Source: JBOFBH01 sp051657715 (lineage in GTDB: Bacteria; Actinomycetota; Actinomycetes; Actinomycetales; Angustibacteraceae). Taken from it: a stretch of DNA of 64,000 nucleotides. The number at the start of each line of letters is the position of its first letter. The stretch's first letter is position 1. The position numbers and the translations under genes were made by a program. Shown here one piece after another: positions 50,339-58,200 of this stretch. The notes below the pieces were generated by a model. It did no database searches. It saw nothing but the letters and a program-made list of their open reading frames with translations, and was not told the origin of the DNA. Location of the stretch: NCBI GenBank assembly GCA_051657715.1, contig JBOFLF010000064.1:124001-188000 (forward strand), written 5' to 3'.

Positions 50339-51362
50339 CTCGTCCTTTCCCCTGTTCCAGGCGCCGCTCTGCTGCGAGCAGCTCGTCCAGGTCGTCGATC
50401 TCCTCGGCTGCGGCACGTCGTTTCTCGGTCGCTCGTCGCTGAGCGTCCCACCTCGCGTACCGGTCCGAGACGACCCCCTCGGCCTGGCTCGCCGAAACCG
50501 ATCCGGCACCTGCCAGAGCCGGATATTCCTGGAACGCGAGGAACCGGTCCGTCTGGCCGACCCAGTCCGCCATCATCGTGGTCTGTCGGCGTCGTGCCCG
50601 TCCTTCGGCGAAGTCGAGGAACTGCGTGGTCAGCAGGTTGAGGTCGCTCAGCTCGGAGGCGACGAGGTAGTTCTTTGCCACTCCTGCGTCCACCTTGCGG
50701 GGCCGCTTCCCCTTCCACGTCGTCATGCCGAGCGTCGTCGACGACGGGTCGCACCGGTCGCGGATCAGCTCCGCGGCCGTGCGTCCGGTCACCGCGTGCA
50801 TCAGCTTGTTCTGGATGGTCGCGAAGAACGTGCGCGCCTGCTCGCTCGTGCCGTCGTAGTCGGCGCTCGTCGTTGCGAAGACGTCGCGGACCTTCTGGTA
50901 GAACCGCTTCTCCGAGGCGCGGATGTCCCGGATCCGCTCAAGCAGCTCGTCGAAGTAGTCCGCGGCCGGGTCCTTGAGCCGCTCGTCCTGCAGCGCGAAG
51001 CCTTTGACGAGGTAGTCGGTGAGGACGGTCGTCGCCCACTGCCGGAACTGCACGGCCCGTGGCGTCGTCACCCGATAGCCGACGGCCAGCACCATGTCGA
51101 GGGTGTAGACCTTGAGCCGTCGGTGCACCTGGCGCGCTCCTTCGGCCCGAACCATCAACTCTGAGTTGATGGTTGACGCGTCGACCTCGCCGTCAGCCAG
51201 CACTCGGGCGATGACCTGCTGAATGTTCTGCGTCGACGTGTCGTACAGCCCGGCCATCTGCCCCTGTGTCAGCCACACGGTGCCGCCGGATGCGCGCAAC
51301 TGCACTACTGCGCCGCCGTCCGGTGCGCGGTAGAGAATCACCTCGCCGGTCGGCTCAGTCAC
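50319..51362 (-). CDS. RhuM-family protein
   Basis: 347 residues: VWLTQGQMAGLYDTSTQNIQQVIARVLADGEVD is the winged-helix-like RhuM head, followed by YTLDMVLAVGYRVTTPRAVQFRQWATTVLTDYLVKGFALQDERLKD, the family signature. A long charged C-terminal half has ASEKRFYQKVRDVFATTSADYD. RhuM proteins were named from a Salmonella pathogenicity island and often ride inside type I restriction operons. Biochemical function is unknown. GTG start overlaps the hsdS fusion stop by 4 bp. Unlike its hsd neighbours this frame is intact. Confidence 0.85.
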   Translation of the reverse strand: MTEPTGEVILYRAPDGGAVVQLRASGGTVWLTQGQMAGLYDTSTQNIQQVIARVLADGEVDASTINSELMVRAEGARQVHRRLKVYTLDMVLAVGYRVTTPRAVQFRQWATTVLTDYLVKGFALQDERLKDPAADYFDELLERIRDIRASEKRFYQKVRDVFATTSADYDGTSEQARTFFATIQNKLMHAVTGRTAAELIRDRCDPSSTTLGMTTWKGKRPRKVDAGVAKNYLVASELSDLNLLTTQFLDFAEGRARRRQTTMMADWVGQTDRFLAFQEYPALAGAGSVSASQAEGVVSDRYARWDAQRRATEKRRAAAEEIDDLDELLAAERRLEQGKGRDGQQPG

Positions 51363-52189
51363 GCGATCACGTCCTCCAACATCTCGGCAGCCTCGTCCAG
51401 CACATCCTCGGCGATGTGCCGCACGTCCAGCCGACCGGTGACCACATCGGACGTCAGGCAGGTACGGAACTCCTGCAAGAGTTCGATCTCACGACGGATG
51501 CGGCCAATTGCTGCCTCTGCGGGAGCCATCTCGATGGCGACACGCGCGGCGATCGCCCGCTGCTGTTCACGCGGCGGGCATGCAAATCGAAGCGAACGCA
51601 CAGTCGTAGTGTTGGTCGAGGCGAGGTTGGTTGTCTTCTTGGCAGTGACCGCGAAGTAGTGGGCACGTCCTTCGGCAAGCGTAAGCACGAGGAACTCAGG
51701 ATCCAGATCGGGTCCGCATCTGACCGCGAAGATGTGGTTCTGGTGCAGACACGCATCAATCTCGCCCCGCCACAGCGTTGCTCGGCCCAACTTGTCGATG
51801 TCACCGCCCTCTGTCATCAGCACGTCGCCTTCGCGCGACATGCAGCGCGTCGCTTCCTGCGGTGAGAGCATGAAATCGAACTCCATGCCCGGGTAGGCAT
51901 CGTTGGACAGTGTCGACCACTCCGGCCCGCCGACCACGTCGTCCGCTGCGTGGCCCTCGTCCTTGAGGATCAGGTCGGCCTTCGCGATCGCGTAGGTCTC
52001 GGCGTTGATCTCCTGCCCGTACAGGTGGGTGGAGACCTGCCTGCCGCGCGCGGCGGTCAGCTCGGCGAGGGTCTCCTCGGCGACGGTGAGCATGCCGCCG
52101 GTGCCCATCGTGCCGTCGTACAGCAGGTACGTGCCGGACGGGATGGTGTCGGCGATCGGCTCGAACATCAGCCGGGTCATCAGCCGCAC
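51359..52189 (-). pseudogene. In-frame hsdM-hsdS deletion fusion
   Basis: An open 276-codon frame in two parts. Residues ~1-110 are HsdM, type I DNA methyltransferase: VRLMTRLMFEPIADTIPSG, AdoMet motif I YDGTMGTGGMLTVAEETL, YGQEINAETYAIAKADL, GPEWSTLSNDAYPGMEFDFMLS. Just where the catalytic NPPY motif should follow, the sequence switches to the C-terminal half of an HsdS specificity subunit (SREGDVLMTEGGDI, RFACPPREQQRAIAARV). NPPY, the rest of HsdM and the first HsdS target domain are deleted, so methylation activity must be lost. The HsdM frame extends upstream to about 52262, where it meets the frameshift. Confidence 0.85.
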
Positions 52190-52620
52190 CGCGTCACGTG
52201 GCGTCCAGTGCTCGCCGGCCTCCTCGTTGTTCTCCTCGTTGAATCGGCGGACCAGCTCGCTCGAACACCGAACCCATGCCGTGGTTGTCCAGGTCGGTAG
52301 GGGACAAGTCGAGTGACGGGTCGAGGAACTTCTCGATCAGTCCGCCGAGCGCGTCTGCTCGGGTCAGCCGGGGGATCTGGTTGCGGAACTCGAAGTTGTC
52401 GAGGATCTCCTGCACGTTGGGGGAGTAGCCGTCGAGGTACGCCTCGAAGTCGGCGCGCAGCTGGGCCTGCGACCGGCCGGCCCGCAGGTCGCGCAGGGTG
52501 AACGACGAGGTGTTGTAGAAGTCTTGGCGTACAAGTCGCGCAACACGTCGTTGGCGATGCCCCAGATGAACGAGACGATCCTGCTGGGTACTGCTGTTCG
52601 CCTGCGAGGCTCCTCCGTCA
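52190..52620 (-). pseudogene. hsdM 5' fragment with deletion and frameshift
   Basis: The reverse strand encodes, in different frames, IVSFIWGIANDVLRDLYAK (near 52590-52530), then FYNTSSFTLRDLRA through NVQEILDNFEFRNQIPRL to HGMGSVFE (ending near 52265). Both are N-terminal HsdM segments. About 60 codons normally lying between them are missing, and at 52262 one extra base breaks the frame into RRFNEENNEEAGEHW. No start codon in frame is evident. Together with the fusion at 51359-52189 this is a decayed type I modification gene. Confidence 0.8.
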
Positions 52621-52693
52621 GCCTTGCTGAAGCCAGCGAGCCTACTGTCGATCCCCCGTGACGTGAGGGCGTAGACGCGAGGTGTCGGGCGGG

Positions 52694-53755
52694 TCAGAAA
52701 AGGGCGAGCTGGGCAGCGGACTCGCCCGTCCGTCGGCCGGGTGCGCCGACCTTGCTGCCGTGCCACCGGCTGGGCGACGACCGGCGAGCCGGGCGGTCCA
52801 CGGCGGCGTCGGCCCACTCCCACAGCGGAGGGGCCGGGGGCGGGCCGCCGACCAGTGCCCACAAGCACGGCCCGAGTCGGATGTCGCGCGCACGCAGGGC
52901 CAGTTGCAGGATGGTCGGGTCCAGCGGGAGTCGTATCGAGCCCAGGCTCGGCAGCGGCAGGTCGGTGTGCATGGTCATCAACCGCCGGTTGCGCTGGACG
53001 GCGTCGCGCACCGCTGGTTCGGTGAGCCGGCGGGCGGCCGTTTCGCCGACCATGTCCGCCACCAGCGCCCGTCGGCCGTCGGCCATCGCGGCCTCGACGT
53101 CGTCGAGGGTGCCAAGCGCGGCCAGCAGCCGGGCCGCGGTGGCCGCGCCGATGCCGGGGGCGCCGGGCAGGTTGTCCGACGGGTCGCCGCGCAGCGCGGC
53201 GTAGTCCCGATACTGATCGGGACGCACCCCGCAAGCGGTGTGCAGCAGCTCCGGGGTGAGCAGTGGTGAGGCGTCCAGGCCACCCGGCACCACCCGCAGC
53301 ACCGACGTGGTCTCGTCGATCAGCGCGAACGCGTCCCGATCACTGGTCACCACGACACACCTCCAGCTCTGCCCGCGGGCCAGCTCGGCGGCCGAGGCCA
53401 GGACGTCGTCCGCCTCGCGCCCCTCGAGCTGGACGACGGCGAAACCCGCGCCCCGCAGCAGCCCCGGAGCGTCGGCGAGTTGAGCGGTCAGGTCCGCCGG
53501 CTTGTCCGGGCGACCCGCCTTGTACAGCGGGTGCTCCGCCGCCCGCAGATACTCGCCCTCGCAGTCGAAGCCGACCAGGACGGCGTCCGGCCGTAGCCGG
53601 GCGGCGGCACCGGCGACTGTCGCGACCAGTGCCCGCAGCCCCCACACCGGGCGGCCGTCGGCGTCCCGCTGGTCGCTGCCGGCGTGCGCGTGGTGCGCCC
53701 GGTGCAGCATGCCGTTGCCGTCCACCGCCATCAGCAGCGGCGCGAGCGACGTCAT
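52694..53755 (-). CDS. 5'-3' exonuclease (FEN/PIN-like) with C-terminal clamp-binding motif
   Basis: 353 residues. Fold of the DNA polymerase I 5' nuclease domain: LLMAVDGNGMLHRAHHA, VLVGFDCEGEYLRAAEHPLYKAGRP, LEGREADDVLASAAELA and VVVTSDRDAFALI, then the helix-hairpin-helix AALRGDPSDNLPGAPGIGAATAARLL. The acidic metal-binding residues are conserved. It is a stand-alone flap/5' exonuclease found in actinobacteria beside the one in PolA. It ends SAAQLALF. QLALF is a canonical beta sliding-clamp-binding pentapeptide, suggesting recruitment to replication or repair forks. It is last in the lipase/GNAT-NUDIX operon. Confidence 0.92.
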   Translation of the reverse strand: MTSLAPLLMAVDGNGMLHRAHHAHAGSDQRDADGRPVWGLRALVATVAGAAARLRPDAVLVGFDCEGEYLRAAEHPLYKAGRPDKPADLTAQLADAPGLLRGAGFAVVQLEGREADDVLASAAELARGQSWRCVVVTSDRDAFALIDETTSVLRVVPGGLDASPLLTPELLHTACGVRPDQYRDYAALRGDPSDNLPGAPGIGAATAARLLAALGTLDDVEAAMADGRRALVADMVGETAARRLTEPAVRDAVQRNRRLMTMHTDLPLPSLGSIRLPLDPTILQLALRARDIRLGPCLWALVGGPPPAPPLWEWADAAVDRPARRSSPSRWHGSKVGAPGRRTGESAAQLALF

Positions 53756-53766
53756 GAAAGCCCACG

Positions 53767-54981
53767 CTATCCCGGGTCCCCGTCACCCGCCTGGCGCCAC
53801 AGCAGCTCGCTGAGCGGCGTGCGGCCCAGTAGGTGGGTGCGCAGCGATCCGGCCAGCCAGGGCAGCGCGTCCGGAGGCGGGCGCGCCGGATCGAACCAGG
53901 CCACCTCGGAGCACTCCGCGAGCGGTGCCGGGACGCCGTCCCACCGCCGTGCGAGGAAGAAGGCGTCCACCCCGTCGGTGCCGGGCTCCTCGTAGCGCTG
54001 GACGCCGAGCAGCGCGGCGTCGGCCACTCGCACGTGCACCCCGATCTCCTCCCGGGTCTCGCGCACCGCGGCGTCGCCGAACCGCTCCCCGCGGTGCACG
54101 TGACCGCCCGGCAACCCCCACAACCCGGCGCCGTAGGCCACGTGTGCGGACCGGCGAGCCAGCAGCACCCGGCCGTCGTCCCGGCGTAGCACCAGCCACC
54201 CGCACAGGTGCTCCGCACCCGCAGGGCGCGGCGGCGCCGGCCGGTCCGGACTGGCCGAACTACCCGCCGTCCTGCCCGTGGCGCCACCCGCCGCCGGGGC
54301 GGCGGTGCCGGTGGTGTCGGTGGTGTCGGTGGTCAGGATCGCGCCGGTCAGCCGCCGGGCCATCAGCACCGACGCCCACCGCCGGTCGCCGGAGGCGACC
54401 AAACCCGCGAGCCGGCCGTACTCAACGAAGCCCTCGGACCGGTAGAGCGCCTGAGCGCCCAGGTGGTCCGCGCGGACGTCCAGGGTGAGCAGCTCGATCT
54501 GCCACGCCCGCGCGGCCGCAACCAGCTCGCGCAGCACCGCACGGCCGACCCCGCGCCGCCGGTGCTCGGCGGCCACCGCGAGCCGCTCCAGGTCGGCGTG
54601 CGGTGACCGGGTCTGGCGGGCGTACCGGCGCCAATACCCGAACCCGACCACCCGGCCGTCGCCGTCGATGCGCACCGCGACCGCGGACCGGCCCTCGGCC
54701 AGCCCGGACCGGACGTCCTGGAGCAACTCGGCGACCTGCTGCGGTCGCGGCGGTTGCTCCCACCCGAGCGCGGCGCCGTCGGTGACGGCCTGCTGCAGCA
54801 GCACGGTGACACCGTCGCGAACAGCCTGGTGCCGCAACGCATCCGGGGTGATGCCAGGGGGCTTGCCGACCGACGGGAGTCGCAGGGTTCCACGCCCGCC
54901 CGCCAGCCGAACAGGAGGGCCACCGGGTGCACGGCCGCCGGGTGCATGGCCGCCGGGTGCAGGGTCGCCGGGGCCGGTCAC
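53767..54981 (-). CDS. Bifunctional GNAT acetyltransferase - NUDIX hydrolase
   Basis: 404 residues. Residues ~85-215 are a GNAT domain (DLERLAVAAEHRRRGVGRAVLRELV, with the acetyl-CoA loop RRRGVGRA, and LYRSEGFVEYGRL). Residues ~255-390 are a NUDIX domain with the box GGHVHRGERFGDAAVRETR followed by EEIG, preceded by GAGLWGLPG. The linker holds short Thr/Asp and Ala/Gly repeats (a 9-bp GGTGGTGTC tract), and the N-terminus carries HAPGGRAPGG-type repeats. The two activities are unrelated and substrates are unknown. GTG start overlaps the lipase stop by 4 bp; the exonuclease follows after 11 bp. Confidence 0.88.
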   Translation of the reverse strand: MTGPGDPAPGGHAPGGRAPGGPPVRLAGGRGTLRLPSVGKPPGITPDALRHQAVRDGVTVLLQQAVTDGAALGWEQPPRPQQVAELLQDVRSGLAEGRSAVAVRIDGDGRVVGFGYWRRYARQTRSPHADLERLAVAAEHRRRGVGRAVLRELVAAARAWQIELLTLDVRADHLGAQALYRSEGFVEYGRLAGLVASGDRRWASVLMARRLTGAILTTDTTDTTGTAAPAAGGATGRTAGSSASPDRPAPPRPAGAEHLCGWLVLRRDDGRVLLARRSAHVAYGAGLWGLPGGHVHRGERFGDAAVRETREEIGVHVRVADAALLGVQRYEEPGTDGVDAFFLARRWDGVPAPLAECSEVAWFDPARPPPDALPWLAGSLRTHLLGRTPLSELLWRQAGDGDPG

Positions 54982-55928
54982 GACCAGACCAGGCGCAGGA
55001 ATGCGGCGGCCTCGGCGATCGCCTGCGCCGCCGCCGGCGCGGCCCCGGGGAAGGAGATGAACCCGTGCGGTGCGCCGACGTACTCGGTGTACCGGACCGG
55101 CACCCCGGCATCCTGAAGTGCCCGGGCATACCGGGCGCCGTCGTCCACCAGCGGGTCCAGGGCCGCGGTCTGCACCAGCGCCGGGGGCAGACCGGCAAGG
55201 TCCGGGGCGTGCAGCGGACTGAGCCGAGGGTCGGTGGGATCGCCGACCGGGTGGTAGCGGTCCAGGAAGTCGTGCATGCCACGCCTGGTCAGGATCGGGG
55301 CGTCCGCCAGCCGGTCAACCGACGGCGAGGAGAACGTCGCGTCGATCGCGGGGTAGACGAGTACCTGCGCGGACACCGGCTCGCCTGCGTCCCGAGCCTG
55401 CTGGGCCACCACCGCGGCCAGGTTGCCACCGGCGCTGTCACCCATCACCGCGATCCGATCCGGGTCGACGCCGTGGTTGGCAGCGGTTCTGCGCACCCAC
55501 GTCACGACGTCCAGGCAGTCCTCCACCGCCGCGGGGAAGCGGTGCTCTGGGGCCAGCCGGTAGCCCACCGACAGCACCGGCGCGCCGATCCGGGCGGCCA
55601 CCTGGCCGCAGACCGCGTCGTAGTCCCGGACGTCGCCGTACACCCACCCGCCGCCGTGCAGGTAGACCAGCAGCGGGCCGGGCACGTCCGGCCGCGCCCC
55701 GGTCGGGTGGTACCAGCGGACCAGGACCGACCCGGCCCTGGTCGGGGCGGAGTCGAGGTCGATCCGCACTCCGCGAGGGACTCTGCCGAACACCGTGTCC
55801 CACGGCGGGGTGTGCGGCACGGTCCGGCGCCGCCGCTCGCGGCGGATCTCCTCGACGCTCAGCTCGGACAGCGGCCGGCCACGCATCCGGTCCGCCACGA
55901 AGCAGAGCAGCTGGGTCCGCCACGGCAT
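54978..55928 (-). CDS. Alpha/beta hydrolase, hormone-sensitive lipase family
   Basis: 316 residues: oxyanion motif VYLHGGGWVYG, nucleophile in VMGDSAGGNLAA (GDSAGG), and the later acidic and His residues in DPLVDDG and GAPHGFISFPGA. The fold is the HSL/esterase type. It should hydrolyse short-chain esters in the cytoplasm. An N-terminal helix PWRTQLLCFVADRMRGRPLSEL fits the cap. ATG 55928 was chosen; a GTG at 56045 would read through three 18-bp repeats. It diverges from dop. Confidence 0.9.
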   Translation of the reverse strand: MPWRTQLLCFVADRMRGRPLSELSVEEIRRERRRRTVPHTPPWDTVFGRVPRGVRIDLDSAPTRAGSVLVRWYHPTGARPDVPGPLLVYLHGGGWVYGDVRDYDAVCGQVAARIGAPVLSVGYRLAPEHRFPAAVEDCLDVVTWVRRTAANHGVDPDRIAVMGDSAGGNLAAVVAQQARDAGEPVSAQVLVYPAIDATFSSPSVDRLADAPILTRRGMHDFLDRYHPVGDPTDPRLSPLHAPDLAGLPPALVQTAALDPLVDDGARYARALQDAGVPVRYTEYVGAPHGFISFPGAAPAAAQAIAEAAAFLRLVWS

Positions 55929-55949
55929 CAGTGCGCGGATCCGCCGGCC

Positions 55950-56003
55950 GGGGATCTGCACCGGGCCGGGGATCTGCAACCGGTCAGGGATCTGCGCCGG
56001 GCC
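55950..56003. repeat. Three imperfect 18-bp units upstream of the lipase gene
   Basis: Units beginning at 55950, 55968 and 55986, each with a GGGATCTGC core followed by a CCGGG-type tail. They sit between the lipase start and dop. If the lipase began at 56045, they would encode IPGPVQ-like hexapeptides. Confidence 0.85.
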
Positions 56004-56147
56004 GGCGGCAGCGCCGCCCGAACGTCCACCCGGGTCGCCCGACACGGCGGCCAGCCTACGGGCGACTGCTGGTCCCGTCCTGTGACCGATGGCCGGCTTC
56101 GGTCCCGTCGGCTCGCCGGCCGTGACCACCCCCGTACGCTCGAAGGC

Positions 56148-57665
56148 GTGACCGTGCGACGCGTGATGGGCATCGAGACCGAGTACGGCATCTCGGTTCC
56201 CGGTGACCCGGATGCCAATCCGATGGTGCTGTCTGGGCAGGTGGTGGGTGCGTACGCACAGCCGCTGGGCGATCGGGTCGGCCGGGCTCGGTGGGACTAC
56301 GAGGACGAGGCGCCGTTGCGGGATGCCCGCGGCTATGAGCTGAGCCGTGCGCTCGCTGATCCGTCCCAGCTCACCGACACCGACGACCCGACGCTGGCCA
56401 ACGTGATCCTCACCAACGGCGCTCGGCTGTACGTCGACCACGCGCACCCGGAGTACAGCTCGCCTGAGGTGACCACCCCACGGGCGGTTGTGCAGTGGGA
56501 CAAGGCCGGGGAGCGGATCATGGCCACGGCGGTCGAGGCGATCGCCCGGACGCCGGGGCTGGCGCCGGTGAACCTGTACAAGAACAACACCGACGGCAAG
56601 GGCGCGTCGTACGGCACGCACGAGAACTACCTGATGCGGCGGGCGACCCCGTTCGCGGACATCGTCAGGCACCTGGTGCCGTTCTTCGTCTCCCGGCAGG
56701 TGGTCTGCGGCGCCGGACGGGTAGGGATAGGGCCGGACAGCCAGCGGGCCGGCTTCCAGATCAGCCAGCGCGCGGACTTCTTCGAGGTCGAGGTCGGCTT
56801 GGAGACCACCTTGAAGCGGCCGATCGTGAACACCCGCGACGAGCCCCACGCCAGTGCCGACCGGTACCGGCGGCTGCACGTCATCATCGGTGACGCCAAC
56901 CTGTCCGAGGTCTCGACGCTGCTGAAGGCGGGCACCACGTCGTTGGTGCTGGCGATGATCGAGGACCAGGGGCTGACCCGGGATCTGGGGGTCCGGCGTC
57001 CGGTCGCCGCACTGCACGCGGTGTCGCACGATCCGACGCTGCGGGCCACCGTGGAGTTGCGGGACGGGAGCCGGATGACGGCGGTCCAGCTGCAATGGGC
57101 CTACCTCGAGCAGGCACACACCTGGCTCGCGGCCCGCTGCGGTGGCATTCCGGACGAGGACACCGCCGAGGTGGTGCAGCTGTGGGAGTCGGTGTTGAAC
57201 CGGCTGGAGCGGGACCCGACGCTGTGCGCGACTGAGCTCGACTGGGTGGCCAAGCTCCAGCTGCTGGAGGGTTTTCGGCGGCGTGAGGGTCTGGAGTGGT
57301 CGCATCCCCGGCTCGGTTTGATCGACGTCCAGTACACGGACGTCCGGCCGGACAAGGGGCTCTACCACCGGTTGGTGGCCCGCGACCGGATGCGGACCGT
57401 GATACCCGACGAACTGGTCAAGGCGGCGGTCACCGAGCCCCCGGAGGACACCCGTGCGTACTTTCGCGGGCGCTGTCTCGCCAAGTACGGCGATCAGGTC
57501 GCCGCGGCGTCGTGGGACTCGGTCATCTTCGACGTGCCCGGCCGGGAGTCGTTGCAACGGGTGCCGATGCTGGAGCCGCTGCGTGGCGGTCGTGACATGG
57601 TGGGGGATCTCATCGACTCCTGCGACACCGCGGCGGACCTGATGGCGGCGATGACACAGCCGTGA
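56148..57665 (+). CDS. dop: Deamidase/depupylase of Pup
   Basis: 505 residues of the carboxylate-amine ligase fold. VRRVMGIETEYGISVPGD carries the first ATP/metal Glu, and LTNGARLYVDHAHPEYSSPE the catalytic Asp near residue 97. Between them, GRARWDYEDEAPLRDARG is the Dop loop that PafA lacks, which favours dephosphorylation/hydrolysis over ligation. Later VNLYKNNTDGKGASYGTHENYL and INTRDEPHA-like VNTRDEPHA are shared with PafA. It removes Pup from substrates and, in species whose Pup ends in Gln, deamidates it; here Pup already ends in Glu. GTG start. Its stop region is duplicated downstream. Confidence 0.95.
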   Translation: MTVRRVMGIETEYGISVPGDPDANPMVLSGQVVGAYAQPLGDRVGRARWDYEDEAPLRDARGYELSRALADPSQLTDTDDPTLANVILTNGARLYVDHAHPEYSSPEVTTPRAVVQWDKAGERIMATAVEAIARTPGLAPVNLYKNNTDGKGASYGTHENYLMRRATPFADIVRHLVPFFVSRQVVCGAGRVGIGPDSQRAGFQISQRADFFEVEVGLETTLKRPIVNTRDEPHASADRYRRLHVIIGDANLSEVSTLLKAGTTSLVLAMIEDQGLTRDLGVRRPVAALHAVSHDPTLRATVELRDGSRMTAVQLQWAYLEQAHTWLAARCGGIPDEDTAEVVQLWESVLNRLERDPTLCATELDWVAKLQLLEGFRRREGLEWSHPRLGLIDVQYTDVRPDKGLYHRLVARDRMRTVIPDELVKAAVTEPPEDTRAYFRGRCLAKYGDQVAAASWDSVIFDVPGRESLQRVPMLEPLRGGRDMVGDLIDSCDTAADLMAAMTQP

Positions 57666-57717
57666 GAGCGGCGATGACTCTGCCGTGAATCAGCGGCGAT
57701 GACTCTGCCGTGAATCC
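57645..57717 (+). repeat. Three 23-25 bp tandem copies spanning the dop stop codon
   Basis: Units at 57645 (23 bp), 57668 (25 bp) and 57693 (25 bp) share GCGGCGATGACNCNGCCGTGA. The first is the 3' end of dop with its TGA; the second and third repeat that end including TGA. Confidence 0.9.
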
Positions 57718-57895
57718 AGCCTTGGCGTTGGCGGCGCTCGGGTTCGGGGGACCAGCGCCACTCATCGCCCAGCGTTCCGTGCACGCCCGCCGTACGCTGA
57801 GCACGGTGTAGGTGGGTGTCGCACGCCGAGCGGCAGCGTCCGAGCAGGCGGTGGTCCGAAACAAGCGGTGGTCCGAAATAAACCAGGAGGTCGTG
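57718..57895 (+). promoter_or_regulatory. Leader of pup with a 17-bp direct repeat
   Basis: 178 bp. GCGGTGGTCCGAAACAA and GCGGTGGTCCGAAATAA (57848-57864, 57865-57881) are tandem copies. The second lies immediately upstream of the AGGAGG ribosome-binding site of pup (57885-57890). Such a position could affect translation or bind a regulator, but nothing beyond the repeat is seen. Confidence 0.5.
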
Positions 57896-58093
57896 ATGGC
57901 GGGTCAGGAGCAGCAACGGCCGCAGCGCCGCGAGGGCGAGCCCGAGGACGTGCCGGCGCCGGTCCCGTCCGGTGCCGCGGTTAAGGAGGGCCTGGACGAC
58001 GACATCGACGCTGTCCTGGACGAGATCGATGACGTGTTGGAGAGCAACGCCGAGGACTTCGTCCGCTCGTTTGTGCAGAAGGGTGGCGAGTAG
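57896..58093 (+). CDS. pup: Prokaryotic ubiquitin-like protein Pup
   Basis: 65 residues: disordered Gln/Arg/Glu-rich N-terminus that Mpa threads, then the helical Mpa-binding segment LDDDIDAVLDEIDDVLESNAEDFVRSFVQ and the C-terminus KGGE. The last residue is Glu, so PafA can ligate Pup to lysines directly without Dop deamidation; M. tuberculosis Pup ends in Gln. Consensus AGGAGG at 6-bp spacing from the ATG indicates strong translation. Confidence 0.97.
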   Translation: MAGQEQQRPQRREGEPEDVPAPVPSGAAVKEGLDDDIDAVLDEIDDVLESNAEDFVRSFVQKGGE

Positions 58094-58200
58094 CTCGCGC
58101 ATGCAACCCGCGAGTTCCCACCACCCGGCGTTGCGGAGTGCCGCTCGTGGCCGCTGGTCGGTTCCCGGGTGAGCCGGGCCGGTCGCATAGGGTCTGCGCT

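Noticed and set aside
55929..57557. Upstream extension of the lipase frame (859-codon open frame)
   Set aside because: The part beyond ~56045 is antisense to dop and has no protein-like features; the lipase begins at 55928 or at most 56045.
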